A stretch of DNA of 64,000 nt from Hyphomicrobiaceae bacterium (GCA_020638035.1 JACKJI010000004.1:1-64000), one strand, 5' to 3'. Shown: positions 8,055 to 17,274, counted from the stretch's first letter. Program-made: numbers and translations. Notes: generated by a model from the letters alone, not told the origin.

Positions 8055-8531
8055 TCAGACGTTATGCTGTTCCGCGCACGTGCCCGGTTTGCCCACGACA
8101 TGGCCGCGGGCGGTCCAGGCCGGACTTCCCGGATCGGCTTGTGCCTGAGCTTCGGTGCGCGCGACGAAATAGAATTCATAGCAGTTGCCGGCGACCTGCT
8201 TGACGCGGAAGCAGCCGCCGGTCGAGTCATTGTCGTAGATGGTGCAGAAGGTGCCAGCCTTCACCGACCAGCGACCACCGATCACGGCCTCCACGCCGCG
8301 GTACTCGAGCCGGCCATCCTTGTCGTAGGTCTCAGTGAACGGGCGGCCGGAGCCGTACTTGCCGTCGAGTGTCACACCGGCAAATGTCTGGCGCATGGCG
8401 TCTTCGCTCATCCACTGGTCGTCAGCGGTGGCAGAACCGGCGAACATACCGGCACAGACTGCGACAATGGCGCAGCCAGCCACTTGTGCTGACGACGTGC
8501 GCCCCGCACAACGTCGGCGGACAACTTTCAT
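8055..8531 (-). CDS. Small secreted protein of unknown function, possibly DUF995-like
   Basis: I place the start at the ATG at 8531, giving 158 residues; the frame is open further upstream without coding character. The N-terminus is basic and then hydrophobic (VAGCAIVAVCAGMFAGSATA), a signal peptide cleaved near residue 35. The mature part has glycine-containing beta-strands: FTETYDKDGRLEYRG, GGRWSVKAGTFCTIYDND and CYEFYFVARTE. Several cysteines could form disulphides. This resembles the DUF995-type secreted proteins of alphaproteobacteria, but I cannot confirm the family. It lies convergent with the anti-sigma gene and 97 nt downstream of the cytochrome b561 gene on the same strand. Confidence 0.72.
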   Translation of the reverse strand: MKVVRRRCAGRTSSAQVAGCAIVAVCAGMFAGSATADDQWMSEDAMRQTFAGVTLDGKYGSGRPFTETYDKDGRLEYRGVEAVIGGRWSVKAGTFCTIYDNDSTGGCFRVKQVAGNCYEFYFVARTEAQAQADPGSPAWTARGHVVGKPGTCAEQHNV

Positions 8532-8628
8532 GTCGATCTCCTGGCACTGACCGTCCCGGCACCATAGATCCTGAAAGTGTGTCGGCACCAGGGTGGCGCG
8601 GTGTGCCACCCCCAAAGACCGGCGAACG

Positions 8629-9189
8629 TCAGGCTCGATGCGTATCAGATGCGACCAGACGCCCAGTCATGCGGGCGAGCGTGCCGTCCTTGTCGACGAG
8701 CTGGTGCTTCAGCGCGCCGACGACATGCAGGATGATCGCCGCGATCAGCAGCTTGCCGCCGAGACCGTGGATGACCTGACCCACCTGATCCAGGACAGGC
8801 TGTTCGCCGATCGCGGGGATCGTGAACAGGCCAAGGACATCGATCGGACGGTTCTTGCCGAGCGACATCATCATGCCGGAGATGGGCATGAAGAGCGTGC
8901 CGAGTAGCAGGAGCCAATGGGTGGCGCCAGCCACGCGCTCCTGCCACGCGGGCGCACGCGACAGCGCGGAGGGGAAACCTTCGACGAGACGCCAACCGAA
9001 CCGCCACAAGGCGAAAGCCAGGACGGCGACGCCAATTCCCTTATGCCACCAGATCAGTGCCGATTTGGCCTCGCCCTTGGGCATGTCCTCCAGGATCAGG
9101 CCGAACGTGAGCATCCCGATCATGGCAACGGCAATGAGCCAGTGCAGCCCTATAGTCGCAGCGCTAAGCTTATGGTTCTGATCTTTCAC
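8629..9189 (-). CDS. Cytochrome b561 family protein
   Basis: This is a four-helix inner-membrane di-heme cytochrome of the bacterial b561 family (186 residues). Candidate heme ligands are His16 in IGLHWLIAVAM, the histidine in IWWHKGIGV (helix 2), the one in GATHWLLLLGTLFMPISG (helix 3), and the one in AAIILHVVGALKHQ (helix 4). The family passes electrons from quinol to periplasmic partners; some members are superoxide:quinone oxidoreductases (CybB-like). No partner gene is adjacent. It lies divergent from asd across a 265-nt gap in which I see no gene. Confidence 0.92.
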   Translation of the reverse strand: MKDQNHKLSAATIGLHWLIAVAMIGMLTFGLILEDMPKGEAKSALIWWHKGIGVAVLAFALWRFGWRLVEGFPSALSRAPAWQERVAGATHWLLLLGTLFMPISGMMMSLGKNRPIDVLGLFTIPAIGEQPVLDQVGQVIHGLGGKLLIAAIILHVVGALKHQLVDKDGTLARMTGRLVASDTHRA

Positions 9190-9454
9190 GAAAATTCACC
9201 CCGCTCGATGATCCATTCTGGCGTCCTGTTCGAGCAGAAACGCTGGCGGCGGTGCGGTTCCGTCGCAGCTCCGGCCGAACCGTGCCGCCGCTCAGCCGCC
9301 AAGGGGCGAAGCCGTTGCCGGCCTGCATCGAGAGATCACCTTGAATTGGGGGCCAAGCTTGCGTAAGGGATCGCGCTGAGAACTGGCATGGCCGCAATTC
9401 GCGCACGGACGGCGTCCGGCTGCGCGCCACTCACACGCAAGGACTTGAAAAGTC

Positions 9455-10483
9455 ATGGGCTACAAGGTTGCTGTCGTCGGCGCTACAGGCAACGTGGGCC
9501 GCGAGATGTTGAACGTGCTCCACGAGCGCCGCTTCCCGGCTGACGAGGTCATCCCGCTCGCCTCGCGGCGTTCGATCGGCACCGAAGTCTCCTTTGGCGA
9601 CAAAACGCTCAAGTGCCGCGATCTCGACAGCTTTGACTTCACTGGTGTCGACTTCTGCCTGATGTCGGCGGGCTCGTCGGTCTCCAAGGAGTGGGCGCCG
9701 CGGATCGGACAGAAGGGTTGCGTCGTCATCGATAACTCGTCGTGCTGGCGCTACGACCAGGACGTGCCGCTGATCGTGCCCGAGGTCAACCCGGAAGCAA
9801 TCGCCGGCTACACCAAGAAGAACATCATCGCCAATCCCAACTGCTCGACCGCGCAGATGGTCGTCGCGCTGAAGCCGATCCACGACGCGGCGACGATCAA
9901 GCGCATTGTCGTCTCGACCTATCAGTCCGTCTCGGGCGCGGGCAAGGAAGCCATGGACGAGCTGTGGCAGCAGACCAAGGCGAAGTACGTTCCTGGCACC
10001 GAAGTTGCGCCGAAGAAGTTCACGAAGGAGATCGCCTTCAACTGCATTCCTCACATCGACGTCTTCATGGAGGACGGCTACACGAAGGAGGAATGGAAGA
10101 TGATGGCGGAGACCAAGAAGATCATGGACACCCGCATCAAGGTGACGGCGACATGTGTGCGCGTCCCGGTGTTCGTCGGCCATTCGGAGGCCGTCAACCT
10201 GGAGCTGGAGAAGCCGCTCTCGGCCGAGGAGGCTCGCGAGCTGTTGCGCAATGCGCCGGGCATCGCCGTCGTCGACAAGCGTGAGCCCGGCGGCTATGCG
10301 ACGCCGGTCGAATGCGCAGGTGAGTTCGATACCTACGTCAGCCGCATCCGCGAGGATGCGACGGTGGAGAATGGATTGGTACTGTGGATTGTCTCCGACA
10401 ATCTGCTGAAGGGCGCCGCACTCAATACCATCCAGATCGCCGAAGAGATGATCACGCGCAACATGCTGAACAAGGCGGCATAG
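9455..10483 (+). CDS. asd: Aspartate-semialdehyde dehydrogenase
   Basis: Asd reduces aspartyl phosphate to aspartate semialdehyde with NADPH, the branch point to lysine/diaminopimelate, threonine and methionine. The 342-residue protein begins with the nucleotide-binding fingerprint VAVVGATGNVGREML (5-19). The catalytic cysteine is Cys130 in ANPNCSTAQ, and downstream SYQ-type and substrate-binding segments are present (STYQSVSGAGKEAMDEL). An AAGGA site lies 10 nt before the ATG. It is transcribed alone, with a clear terminator 32 nt after its stop. Confidence 0.97.
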   Translation: MGYKVAVVGATGNVGREMLNVLHERRFPADEVIPLASRRSIGTEVSFGDKTLKCRDLDSFDFTGVDFCLMSAGSSVSKEWAPRIGQKGCVVIDNSSCWRYDQDVPLIVPEVNPEAIAGYTKKNIIANPNCSTAQMVVALKPIHDAATIKRIVVSTYQSVSGAGKEAMDELWQQTKAKYVPGTEVAPKKFTKEIAFNCIPHIDVFMEDGYTKEEWKMMAETKKIMDTRIKVTATCVRVPVFVGHSEAVNLELEKPLSAEEARELLRNAPGIAVVDKREPGGYATPVECAGEFDTYVSRIREDATVENGLVLWIVSDNLLKGAALNTIQIAEEMITRNMLNKAA

Positions 10484-10515
10484 CGCCAAAGCGACCGGTT
10501 CTACGACAAATGCCA

Positions 10516-10543
10516 AACGCCCGCCCTTATCGGGGCGGGCGTT
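10516..10543 (+). terminator. Rho-independent terminator after asd
   Basis: AACGCCCGCCC (10516-10526) and GGGCGGGCGTT (10533-10543) form a perfect 11-bp stem with a 6-nt loop, followed by GTCGTTT. It lies between asd and the convergent vWA gene and may serve both strands. Confidence 0.85.
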
Positions 10544-10580
10544 GTCGTTTCGCACGAACCGTCGTGCACGAGTGGCCTTG

Positions 10581-11939
10581 TCAGCGCGTCAGATAGAGCG
10601 TCGATATCTGCAGGGCGATATCGCGGAACGCCTGCTTCAGTCCATCACCGTCATCAGCGGAGAAAAAGCTCGATGGATCGGTCGCGCACTGGCGCATCGT
10701 CTCGTAGGACTCGCCGCCACGCGCCAACTGGAAGCCGACGGTATAGACCGTGATGCCGGCGGCCTTCATGTTGGTGCACAACGTGCGGGCCTGGGTCGTC
10801 GAGGAGCCGTTCGGCGAGTTGCAGTTGATGTATGACGTGGTGACGCCGTTGCAGTACTCCGTGTTGTATTCGCCGTCCGTCATCAGGATGGCAATCTTGT
10901 TGATGTTCGGATCGCCATAGGGGCCGGGACGGCTGGTCGGCGGCACGCGTTGCGCCCAGTTGGGAGAGAGCATGTACCAGGCCCAGGCGGTGCCCAGATG
11001 TCCGGCCGTGTTGCCGCTCGCCTGATAGCCATCGATCGACTGCTTCAGCTTCGACTTGTCAGAGGACAGCGGGATGACGGTGCCAGATTTGGGCATGCAC
11101 TCGCCATCGCTCGAATAGAAGTGGCCGAGCTTGTTCTGGCCATCGGGCGAAGCGTCGGTAAAGGCGTCCGCACCCGTACGCTCCGTTGCGCACAGCCCAT
11201 CGAGCTGCCAGCGCTGTGTACGGCCCCACCAGTCCCGGAAGGTGTAACGCTGCGGACCGTTCGAGACGACCTCGGCTGCCCAATTCTTCTCGATGTTGAT
11301 GGCCTCGGAGAACGGGACGAGCGCGACGCGCGTTTGGCCGTCCTCTTTCAGCAGCACGATGTCGATCAGATCCTTGGCGGCGTCCTGCAGGTCAACGATC
11401 TTCTGGCCTCTCATCGAGCCGGTGATGTCGAGCATGATCGAGATTTCGTTCTCGCCCCGGCTCTTGCCGCCACTGGCGATGACTGCCTCGGAGATCTTGC
11501 CCTCGGCGGCATTGAGGACCGGCAGCCTCGGGATGCCGATGATGTTCAGGAACGGTGTCACGACATAGGACTGTCCGGTCGCCTTCATCCCGGCGTTGTT
11601 CTCCAAAGGCAAGAAGCGGACGGTATCGTCGACGACGTCCAGATTGCGTGTGTTTTCCTTGTAGTAGCGGTTGGCCGCGGCCACTGCAGCGGCAACGTTA
11701 TCATTGTCGGTCTGCAGCGAACGGGCACCGGCAAGGACGGCCGAATCGACCGCCGAGAGCGTATTTGTGCGGGCGGCGAGCCAGCGGCTGTAATCGACGG
11801 CTCCGGCCACGAACAACAGCATAAGGACGAAGGTCAGTCCGAACAGCAAGGCGACGCCGCCCTGCTGGTCCTCTCGCCAGCGCTGCACGAGCTTCGCCAG
11901 CCCTTTGTGGGTGAAAAAGCGCTTGAGATACTGAGACAT
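10581..11939 (-). CDS. TadG-like pilus-associated protein with von Willebrand factor A domain
   Basis: The protein has 452 residues. An N-terminal cytoplasmic stretch of about 27 residues leads into a single helix at 28-50 in the TadE/TadG style (QQGGVALLFGLTFVLMLLFV), and a Tad_N-type module follows. A vWA domain fills residues about 165-450 with a metal-ion-dependent adhesion site at 171-176 (DITGSM) and a later ILMTDGEYN strand. TadG proteins act with Flp pilus (Tad) machinery, but no other tad gene is visible here. Such orphan TadG-vWA proteins are common in this order, and their role is not well defined. It has its own promoter region of about 290 nt behind the response regulator gene. 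Confidence 0.88.
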   Translation of the reverse strand: MSQYLKRFFTHKGLAKLVQRWREDQQGGVALLFGLTFVLMLLFVAGAVDYSRWLAARTNTLSAVDSAVLAGARSLQTDNDNVAAAVAAANRYYKENTRNLDVVDDTVRFLPLENNAGMKATGQSYVVTPFLNIIGIPRLPVLNAAEGKISEAVIASGGKSRGENEISIMLDITGSMRGQKIVDLQDAAKDLIDIVLLKEDGQTRVALVPFSEAINIEKNWAAEVVSNGPQRYTFRDWWGRTQRWQLDGLCATERTGADAFTDASPDGQNKLGHFYSSDGECMPKSGTVIPLSSDKSKLKQSIDGYQASGNTAGHLGTAWAWYMLSPNWAQRVPPTSRPGPYGDPNINKIAILMTDGEYNTEYCNGVTTSYINCNSPNGSSTTQARTLCTNMKAAGITVYTVGFQLARGGESYETMRQCATDPSSFFSADDGDGLKQAFRDIALQISTLYLTR

Positions 11940-12144
11940 GACCGAACCCCTGGGTTGATCGGGTTGTTCTTCGACTGGGGCGATCTTTATTTGCGGGGAA
12001 TGCGGATCAGGTTAACGGCCAAGGCCAAATTTCAACGATGGACAGCGCCCAATGAACGTGGTCGGACAAATTCAGCTCAATTGCGAGATAATTGCGTGAG
12101 GCCGCAACGGGGGCATGTCCGGGTTGCATACACCGCACAAACAA

Positions 12145-12171
12145 ATGCGCCCGCCTTGGCGGCGGGCGCAT
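12145..12171 (-). terminator. Rho-independent terminator after the response regulator
   Basis: ATGCGCCCGCC (12145-12155) and GGCGGGCGCAT (12161-12171) form a perfect 11-bp stem with a 5-nt loop. On the minus strand it is followed by TTGTTTGT. It lies 60 nt after the regulator stop and separates it from the TadG-like gene. Confidence 0.85.
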
Positions 12172-12230
12172 GACAATCAAGAGCGGTAATCGCTTTCCGG
12201 CGAGCCGCCGGCAGAGACGGGTGCCCCGCG

Positions 12231-12917
12231 TCAGGGAACGAGCTTATAGCCACCCGTTTCCGTCACCAGGAGCTCCGCATTGGAGGGGTCCCGCTCGATC
12301 TTTTGGCGCAAACGATAAATGTGGGTCTCAAGGGTGTGCGTCGTGACGCCGGCGTTATAGCCCCAGACCTCGTGCAGAAGCACATCGCGCGTCACGACCT
12401 TCTCGCCTGCGCGGTAGAGGTACTTCAGGATCGAGGTTTCCTTTTCGGTCAGGCGGATCTTGCTGCCCTTCTCGTCGACAAGAAGCTTGGAAGCCGGCTT
12501 GAAGGTGTAATGGCCGATAGCGAAAACAGCGTCCTCGCTCTGCTCGTGCTGGCGGAGCTGGGCACGGATGCGTGCGAGCAGCACGGCGAACTTGAACGGC
12601 TTCGTCACGTAGTCGTTGGCGCCGGCATCGAGCCCCAGGATCTGGTCAGCATCGCTGTCGTTGCCCGTGAGCATGACGACCGGCCCCTTGAAGCCCGACT
12701 TGCGAAGCAGCTTCACTGCCTCGCGACCATCCATGTCGGGCAGCCCGACGTCGAACAGGACGAGATCGAAGTGGTCTCCCTTGGCGGTCTCAACCCCCTT
12801 CGAGGCGGTGCCTGCCACCGTGACCTCGAACTCATCGTGCAGAGCGAGCTGATCGCGGAGCGAGGAGCGCAGATCCTCATCGTCGTCGACAATCAGAATC
12901 TTTCGGGCCGTGCTCAT
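12231..12917 (-). CDS. OmpR/PhoB-family DNA-binding response regulator (CenR-like?)
   Basis: The 228-residue protein has a receiver domain (1-120) and a winged-helix output domain (about 132-228). The acidic pocket is Asp11-Asp13 (IVDDDEDL), the phosphorylation site is Asp56 (FDVGLPD), the switch threonine lies in VVMLTGND, and the conserved lysine in VTKPFKF. The C-terminal domain contains LLHEVWGYNAGVTTHTLETH and ETGGYKLVP. No sensor kinase is adjacent. The N-terminal wording resembles the CenR envelope regulator of alphaproteobacteria, but this is a guess from memory. A GGAG site precedes the ATG by 10 nt. It diverges from an L,D-transpeptidase gene, which would suit a cell-envelope role. 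Confidence 0.92.
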   Translation of the reverse strand: MSTARKILIVDDDEDLRSSLRDQLALHDEFEVTVAGTASKGVETAKGDHFDLVLFDVGLPDMDGREAVKLLRKSGFKGPVVMLTGNDSDADQILGLDAGANDYVTKPFKFAVLLARIRAQLRQHEQSEDAVFAIGHYTFKPASKLLVDEKGSKIRLTEKETSILKYLYRAGEKVVTRDVLLHEVWGYNAGVTTHTLETHIYRLRQKIERDPSNAELLVTETGGYKLVP

Positions 12918-13043
12918 TTCAAAGTGACTCCATTATGTATGGCGAACAGCGTTGTGGCGGGACTTTAGCATTGGGGCGGCGCATGAGGTAGTGTTGAAGA
13001 ATTCCCGCGCCGGTGGCCACCTTCTGCCCGAGAATCCGTTCTG

Positions 13044-13574
13044 ATGCTGCTCAAACCTCATAAAATGCGCGTGACGGCGTTGTCATCAGTTAACAGCATG
13101 GGTTGGCTGCTCGATGGTTACCGGCGCTACCCGATCGCCCTGGGGCGGACCGGCCGGCAGAGCCGCAAGCGGGAAGGAGACGGCGCCACCCCGGTCGGCC
13201 GCTGGCGCCCCCTCAGTGTCCTATATAGACCTGACCGCACGCTCCGCCCCCGCTGCGGGTTGGCGGTACGCCCGATCGGTCCATTGGACGGCTGGTGCGA
13301 CGCGGCCGGCGACAGAAACTACAATCGACCCGTGCGGCTGCCCTATCCGGCCAGCGCCGAGCACCTCTGGCGGGCGGACCGGCTCTATGATCTCGTCGTC
13401 GTGCTGGACCACAATCAGAGACCGCGTGTACAGGGCGGCGGCAGTGCCATCTTCATGCACGTTGCCCGGGTTGGCTTCCGGCCGACGGAAGGCTGCATCG
13501 CCCTCTCGGAGAAGGACCTGCGGCAGGTGGTAGCGCGTCTGCGTCGAGGGACACAGATCATTGTTTCCGGCTAG
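13044..13574 (+). CDS. L,D-transpeptidase (YkuD) family protein
   Basis: The YkuD catalytic signature is clear near the C-terminus: IFMHVARVGFRPTEGCIAL, with the invariant His and the Cys nucleophile in GCIAL. The family cross-links peptidoglycan stem peptides or attaches proteins to them. Here the protein is short (176 residues), lacks a recognisable signal peptide and has no LysM domain, so its placement in the periplasm is unclear. Proteins of this compact form (ErfK/YbiS-like, 170-180 residues) are widespread in Hyphomicrobiales. The start is uncertain: the ATG at 13044 or a second one at 13065, neither with a strong ribosome binding site. It diverges from the response regulator. Confidence 0.85.
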   Translation: MLLKPHKMRVTALSSVNSMGWLLDGYRRYPIALGRTGRQSRKREGDGATPVGRWRPLSVLYRPDRTLRPRCGLAVRPIGPLDGWCDAAGDRNYNRPVRLPYPASAEHLWRADRLYDLVVVLDHNQRPRVQGGGSAIFMHVARVGFRPTEGCIALSEKDLRQVVARLRRGTQIIVSG

Positions 13575-13614
13575 ATCGGTGGTTGCGCGAATTCGATCCT
13601 AAAACATGGGCCAG

Positions 13615-15135
13615 TCACGCCCCGACCGCCAGCACGACGCCGGCGCGGCGCGGATCACCGATGCCGCTCATAAGACCGTGGCGATCGCGCTCCACGGCGT
13701 GGACGCCACCGAAGAACATGTTGGGCTCTGGCCATGCGCGCGCGTCAGCGAACCTCGCCAACAAAGCAGAGATGTCGGCGGTCTCGAACTGTGCCTCGTA
13801 ACTGACAGTGCCGCACTTCTCGACATGCAGACGCGGCGCAACAACGGCGTCGGCGAGGCTCATGCCACGGTCGATGGCATTAATCACGACCTGCAGGATT
13901 GCAGTGCGGATGCGGTTTGATCCGCCAGAACCCAAGGCTATGAGACGGCCATCGGCGGTGCGAACGATGGTCGGCGCCATCATACTCGACATGCGTGTGC
14001 CCGGTTGCCAGAGGCCGAAGCCGTCCGGATTGAGATCCTCCTCGCCCAGCATGTTGTTGAGCATGAAGCCGAAGGGACCGACAAGAACGCCGTTACCCTC
14101 GCCGTTGGAGACCGTGGCCGAAGCGGCGCGGCCCTCCGCATCAACCACCGAGATGTGTGTCGTGCCACGGTAAGCCTCGGCATGACCAGTGAGCGAAGCC
14201 AGGTGAGCGGCGATGAGGTCGCTGTCGAGCAAGCGATCGGGCGCATGACCATGAGTACGGCGCACAGTGTTGGTAGCGGACATCGCCTCGGCCAGTTCGA
14301 CGATACCGGGCGCACGATCACCGGTGAGGTTCTCGACAAGCCGCAACGCGAAGGCGATCAATGGGCCGCTCGCGGCAGGAGCGGGATTGAGGAAGAGACT
14401 TGCTCCCTTGTGGTGGCTGACGAGCGGCGTGCGAGGCTCCACCATGTAGCCGACGAGGTCCTGCTGGCCGATGTGGCCGCCCAGCTCGCGCGACTGGCGC
14501 ACCATCTCGCGCCCAACCGCACCATCGCGGAAGAGATTTTCGCCTTCGCGCGCCAGCAGGTGAAACGTCTCGGCCAGCGCTGAATTGACCAAGCGATCGC
14601 CTTCGCGCAGGGGCTGACCGTCAGGTGCAAAAATGGCCGTTGCCTGCGGTTCGCGGGTGTAGATAGGAGCGGCGATGGCGAACAGGTAGGCCTGGAACGC
14701 GTTGACGGCGACGCCGTCGCGGGCTGCGGCAATCGCCGGTGCGAGCAGGTCGGCCATCGGCAGGCGGCCGTGTGCGCGATGAACCGAAAAAAGCCCCGGC
14801 ACGAAGCCTGGCGTGGCAGCAGCCCCCAGGCCGATGTGAAACTCCTGAGTGGCTGGGCCGAAGTCGACCTCGACGGCAAAGAAGTGCTGCTCGGGCGCAG
14901 GGCGCTTGGCTCGCGGCGTGTCGACGAAGAAGTCATAGAGCAGATCGCCACCGGCGTGCGGATCATGCGCCATCAGGAAACCGCCGCCGCCGGGGGACGC
15001 CAAGACCGGCTCGGCGACACATGCGGCAAAAAGGCCCGCGATCGCGGCATCAAAAGCATTGCCGCCGGCACGCAGCACCTCGGCAGCCGCGGCGGCGGTA
15101 GCCTGATGGCCGGCGGCCACGATTCCTCTGCTCAT
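13615..15135 (-). CDS. Gamma-glutamyltransferase family protein
   Basis: This is an Ntn-hydrolase of the gamma-glutamyltransferase family, about 506 residues from the ATG at 15135 (MSRGIVAAGHQ), with an in-frame ATG at 15165 as alternative. The N-terminal GGNAFDAAIAGLFA and SPGGGGFLMAHDP segments are typical of the large subunit. The autoprocessing site appears as YRGTTHISVVD, where the threonine becomes the nucleophile of the small subunit. GSGGSNRIRTAILQV near the C-terminus is also conserved. I see no signal peptide, so it may be a cytoplasmic or otherwise atypical member rather than a periplasmic glutathione hydrolase. It is convergent with the L,D-transpeptidase gene. Confidence 0.9.
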   Translation of the reverse strand: MSRGIVAAGHQATAAAAAEVLRAGGNAFDAAIAGLFAACVAEPVLASPGGGGFLMAHDPHAGGDLLYDFFVDTPRAKRPAPEQHFFAVEVDFGPATQEFHIGLGAAATPGFVPGLFSVHRAHGRLPMADLLAPAIAAARDGVAVNAFQAYLFAIAAPIYTREPQATAIFAPDGQPLREGDRLVNSALAETFHLLAREGENLFRDGAVGREMVRQSRELGGHIGQQDLVGYMVEPRTPLVSHHKGASLFLNPAPAASGPLIAFALRLVENLTGDRAPGIVELAEAMSATNTVRRTHGHAPDRLLDSDLIAAHLASLTGHAEAYRGTTHISVVDAEGRAASATVSNGEGNGVLVGPFGFMLNNMLGEEDLNPDGFGLWQPGTRMSSMMAPTIVRTADGRLIALGSGGSNRIRTAILQVVINAIDRGMSLADAVVAPRLHVEKCGTVSYEAQFETADISALLARFADARAWPEPNMFFGGVHAVERDRHGLMSGIGDPRRAGVVLAVGA

Positions 15136-15533
15136 GTTTTTCTGGCTCGCCCGACCGGTCCCCACATCGTCGGAAATTGCTCTAGCAGACGGGGACAGCG
15201 CAGCAAACCCCAGGGGATCGGTCCTGGCTCAGCCGAATAGCCAACAATGCTCACTCTCGTCGGCGCATGGAGGCGCGGTCAGCTCCCGCGCCATCTCGCT
15301 TACACCGCGAGCCAACCCAATCCCTAACGCGGTCGAGCCCGAAGCTCGCGCTTCGGGCCCGGTCGAACCGATCAATCGTGATGGAGGGACGCGACCGATC
15401 GGTGATCGCGCAGGCGAGATGGCTCTAGGGAGCAAACAGCCAGTCTCGCTTAGTGCTGCGATCAGATCCGGCAGGCGGCCGATGCCGGGAGGACTACGGC
15501 CGCCTGCTGTTCACCAGGCTTGCGTCCTGTAGC
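15136..15533. other. Intergenic region between amtB and the gamma-glutamyltransferase gene
   Basis: No convincing coding region is found in these 398 bases. They hold the upstream region of the transferase gene and the downstream region of amtB. A second short palindrome, CGAAGCTCGCGCTTCG, lies in the middle part (near 15340). Otherwise I see nothing I can name. Confidence 0.5.
15471..15507 (-). terminator. Inverted repeat, possible terminator of glnK-amtB
   Basis: GCAGGCGGCCG (15471-15481) pairs exactly with CGGCCGCCTGC (15497-15507) across a 15-nt loop. It lies 27 nt after the amtB stop on the minus strand. No T-run follows, so termination is only probable. Confidence 0.5.
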
Positions 15534-16874
15534 CTAGTGGACGGTCTCGCCATGCAGTCGGAGATCGAGACCCTCGACCTCGGCGCTCTGCTCGACCTTG
15601 AGGCCCATGACGAGCTTCACGATCATGAGGATGACAAACGTGGCGATCGCACACCAGGCGATGGTGACACCGACGCCGTAGAGCTGCGTCATCACGCTGG
15701 CGCCCTTGCCAAGCTCATTGACAGCCGGCGAGGCAAACACCGCCGTGAGGAGCGCGCCGACGATGCCGCACATGCCGTGCACACCGAAGGCGTCGAGGCT
15801 GTCGTCGTAGCCCAGCCAGTGCTTGACGTAGACTGCGAAGAAGAAGCCCGTGATACCACCGGCAATGCCGATCCACAGCGAGCCCATCGGGTCGACGAAG
15901 CCTGCCGCGGGAGTGATGGCGACGAGACCGCCGACCGCGCCGGAGATGATGCCCAGGACGGAGGGCTTACCGCGCGCGGCCCACTCCGCGAACATCCACG
16001 TCAGTGCAGCTGCCGCAGTCGCAATCTGCGTGTTGGCCATGGCAACACCGGCAAGCGCGTTCGCCGCAACAGCCGAACCGGCGTTGAAGCCGAACCAGCC
16101 GACCCACAGCAGCGAGGCGCCGATCAGCGACAGGACGAGGTTGTGAGGCGCCATGTTCTCGGTGCCGTAGCCCTTGCGCTTACCGAGCACCAGCGCCGTA
16201 ATCAGGCCGGCAACACCGGCGTTGATGTGAACCACCGTGCCGCCAGCGAAGTCGAGCACGCCGTCAGAGCCGAGCATGCCGCCACCCCAGACCCAGTGCG
16301 CGACGGGTGCATAGACGATCAGCGACCACAGCGCCGTGAAGACGAGCATGGAGGAAAACTTCATGCGCTCCGCGTAGGCACCCGCGATGAGGGCGGGCGT
16401 GATGATCGCGAACGTCATCTGGAACATCATGAAGACGTATTCGGGAATCGTCGCGGCCAGCGCGTTGGCGCTCTCCATGCCGATGCCCTTGAGGAACAGG
16501 TTCGAAGTTCCACCGACATAGGCGTTGTACGGGCCACCATCGGAGAAAGCGAGGCTGTAGCCGATGATGAACCACAGCACGGTGATAAGCGAGGTGATGG
16601 CAAATGACTGCATGACAGTCGCCAGCACGTTCTTTTTGCGCACCATGCCGCCGTAGAACAGTGCAAGGCCGGGGATCGTCATCATCAGCACCAGCGCTGT
16701 CGAGACGAGCATCCAGGCCGTGTCGCCTGTATCGAGCTTCGGCTTGGCGGCCTCAGCGGCGGCGGCAGCGGCAGGGGCAGCCTCCTGCGCCAAGGCAAGG
16801 CCCGCACATGCGAGGGAAGCGAGGGAGGCTGCAAACGCGCCAACTCCCAGGCGTCTCATGAGTGTTGAGGACAT
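15534..16874 (-). CDS. amtB: Ammonium transporter AmtB
   Basis: AmtB conducts ammonium/ammonia across the inner membrane as a trimer and is blocked by GlnK. I start it at the ATG at 16874 (MSSTLMRRLG), giving 446 residues with a signal peptide ending near residue 30, as in many Amt proteins. The frame is open further upstream over glnK but in the wrong context. Eleven helices are expected. Family segments include LALFYGGMVRKKNVL, HWVWGGGM, DFAGGTVVHINAGVAGL (first pore histidine) and DSLDAFGVHGMCGIVGAL (second). The C-terminal tail needed for GlnK contact is present. It follows glnK by 61 nt on the same strand, the standard glnK-amtB order. Confidence 0.97.
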   Translation of the reverse strand: MSSTLMRRLGVGAFAASLASLACAGLALAQEAAPAAAAAAEAAKPKLDTGDTAWMLVSTALVLMMTIPGLALFYGGMVRKKNVLATVMQSFAITSLITVLWFIIGYSLAFSDGGPYNAYVGGTSNLFLKGIGMESANALAATIPEYVFMMFQMTFAIITPALIAGAYAERMKFSSMLVFTALWSLIVYAPVAHWVWGGGMLGSDGVLDFAGGTVVHINAGVAGLITALVLGKRKGYGTENMAPHNLVLSLIGASLLWVGWFGFNAGSAVAANALAGVAMANTQIATAAAALTWMFAEWAARGKPSVLGIISGAVGGLVAITPAAGFVDPMGSLWIGIAGGITGFFFAVYVKHWLGYDDSLDAFGVHGMCGIVGALLTAVFASPAVNELGKGASVMTQLYGVGVTIAWCAIATFVILMIVKLVMGLKVEQSAEVEGLDLRLHGETVH

Positions 16875-16935
16875 CGGCTCATTACTCCGGATTTGTCGTT
16901 CTTGATAAAAGAGGCGTCGCCAGGCGGGATGCGCT

Positions 16936-17274
16936 TTAGAGCGCATCCTCGTCAGCCTCGCCCGTGCGGATGCGGATCGTGTTTTCGATCGACGAAACGA
17001 AGATCTTGCCGTCGCCGATCTGGCCGGTCTTGGCGGCGGACTGGATCGCTGCCAGCGCCTTGCCGACGCTGTCTGAGGCAACGACCACCTCGATCTTCAC
17101 TTTGGGTAGAAAGCTGACGGCGTATTCGGCGCCGCGGTAGATCTCGGTGTGGCCCTTCTGGCGGCCGTATCCCTTGACCTCAGTTACTGTCATGCCTTGC
17201 AGGCCGAGGTCAGTCAGCGCAGCGCGGACCTCCTCGAGCTTGAAGGGCTTGATGATGGCTGTGATGAGCTTCAT
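16936..17274 (-). CDS. glnK: Nitrogen regulatory protein P-II (GlnK)
   Basis: This is a 112-residue P-II signalling protein, starting MKLITAIIKPFKLEEVR at the ATG at 17274; the longer MGVR start at 17286 is less likely. The T-loop has Tyr51 (HTEIYRGAEY), the uridylylation site. It reads cellular 2-oxoglutarate and ATP/ADP and binds AmtB to stop ammonium uptake. The pairing with amtB identifies it as GlnK rather than GlnB. The 251-nt region upstream contains a candidate sigma54 promoter and an NtrC-like palindrome, which would link expression to nitrogen limitation. Confidence 0.96.
   Translation of the reverse strand: MKLITAIIKPFKLEEVRAALTDLGLQGMTVTEVKGYGRQKGHTEIYRGAEYAVSFLPKVKIEVVVASDSVGKALAAIQSAAKTGQIGDGKIFVSSIENTIRIRTGEADEDAL

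Noticed and set aside
9431..10555. 374-codon minus-strand frame over asd
   Set aside because: It is antisense to a clear asd gene with all catalytic motifs; its translation is the shadow typical of GC-rich DNA.
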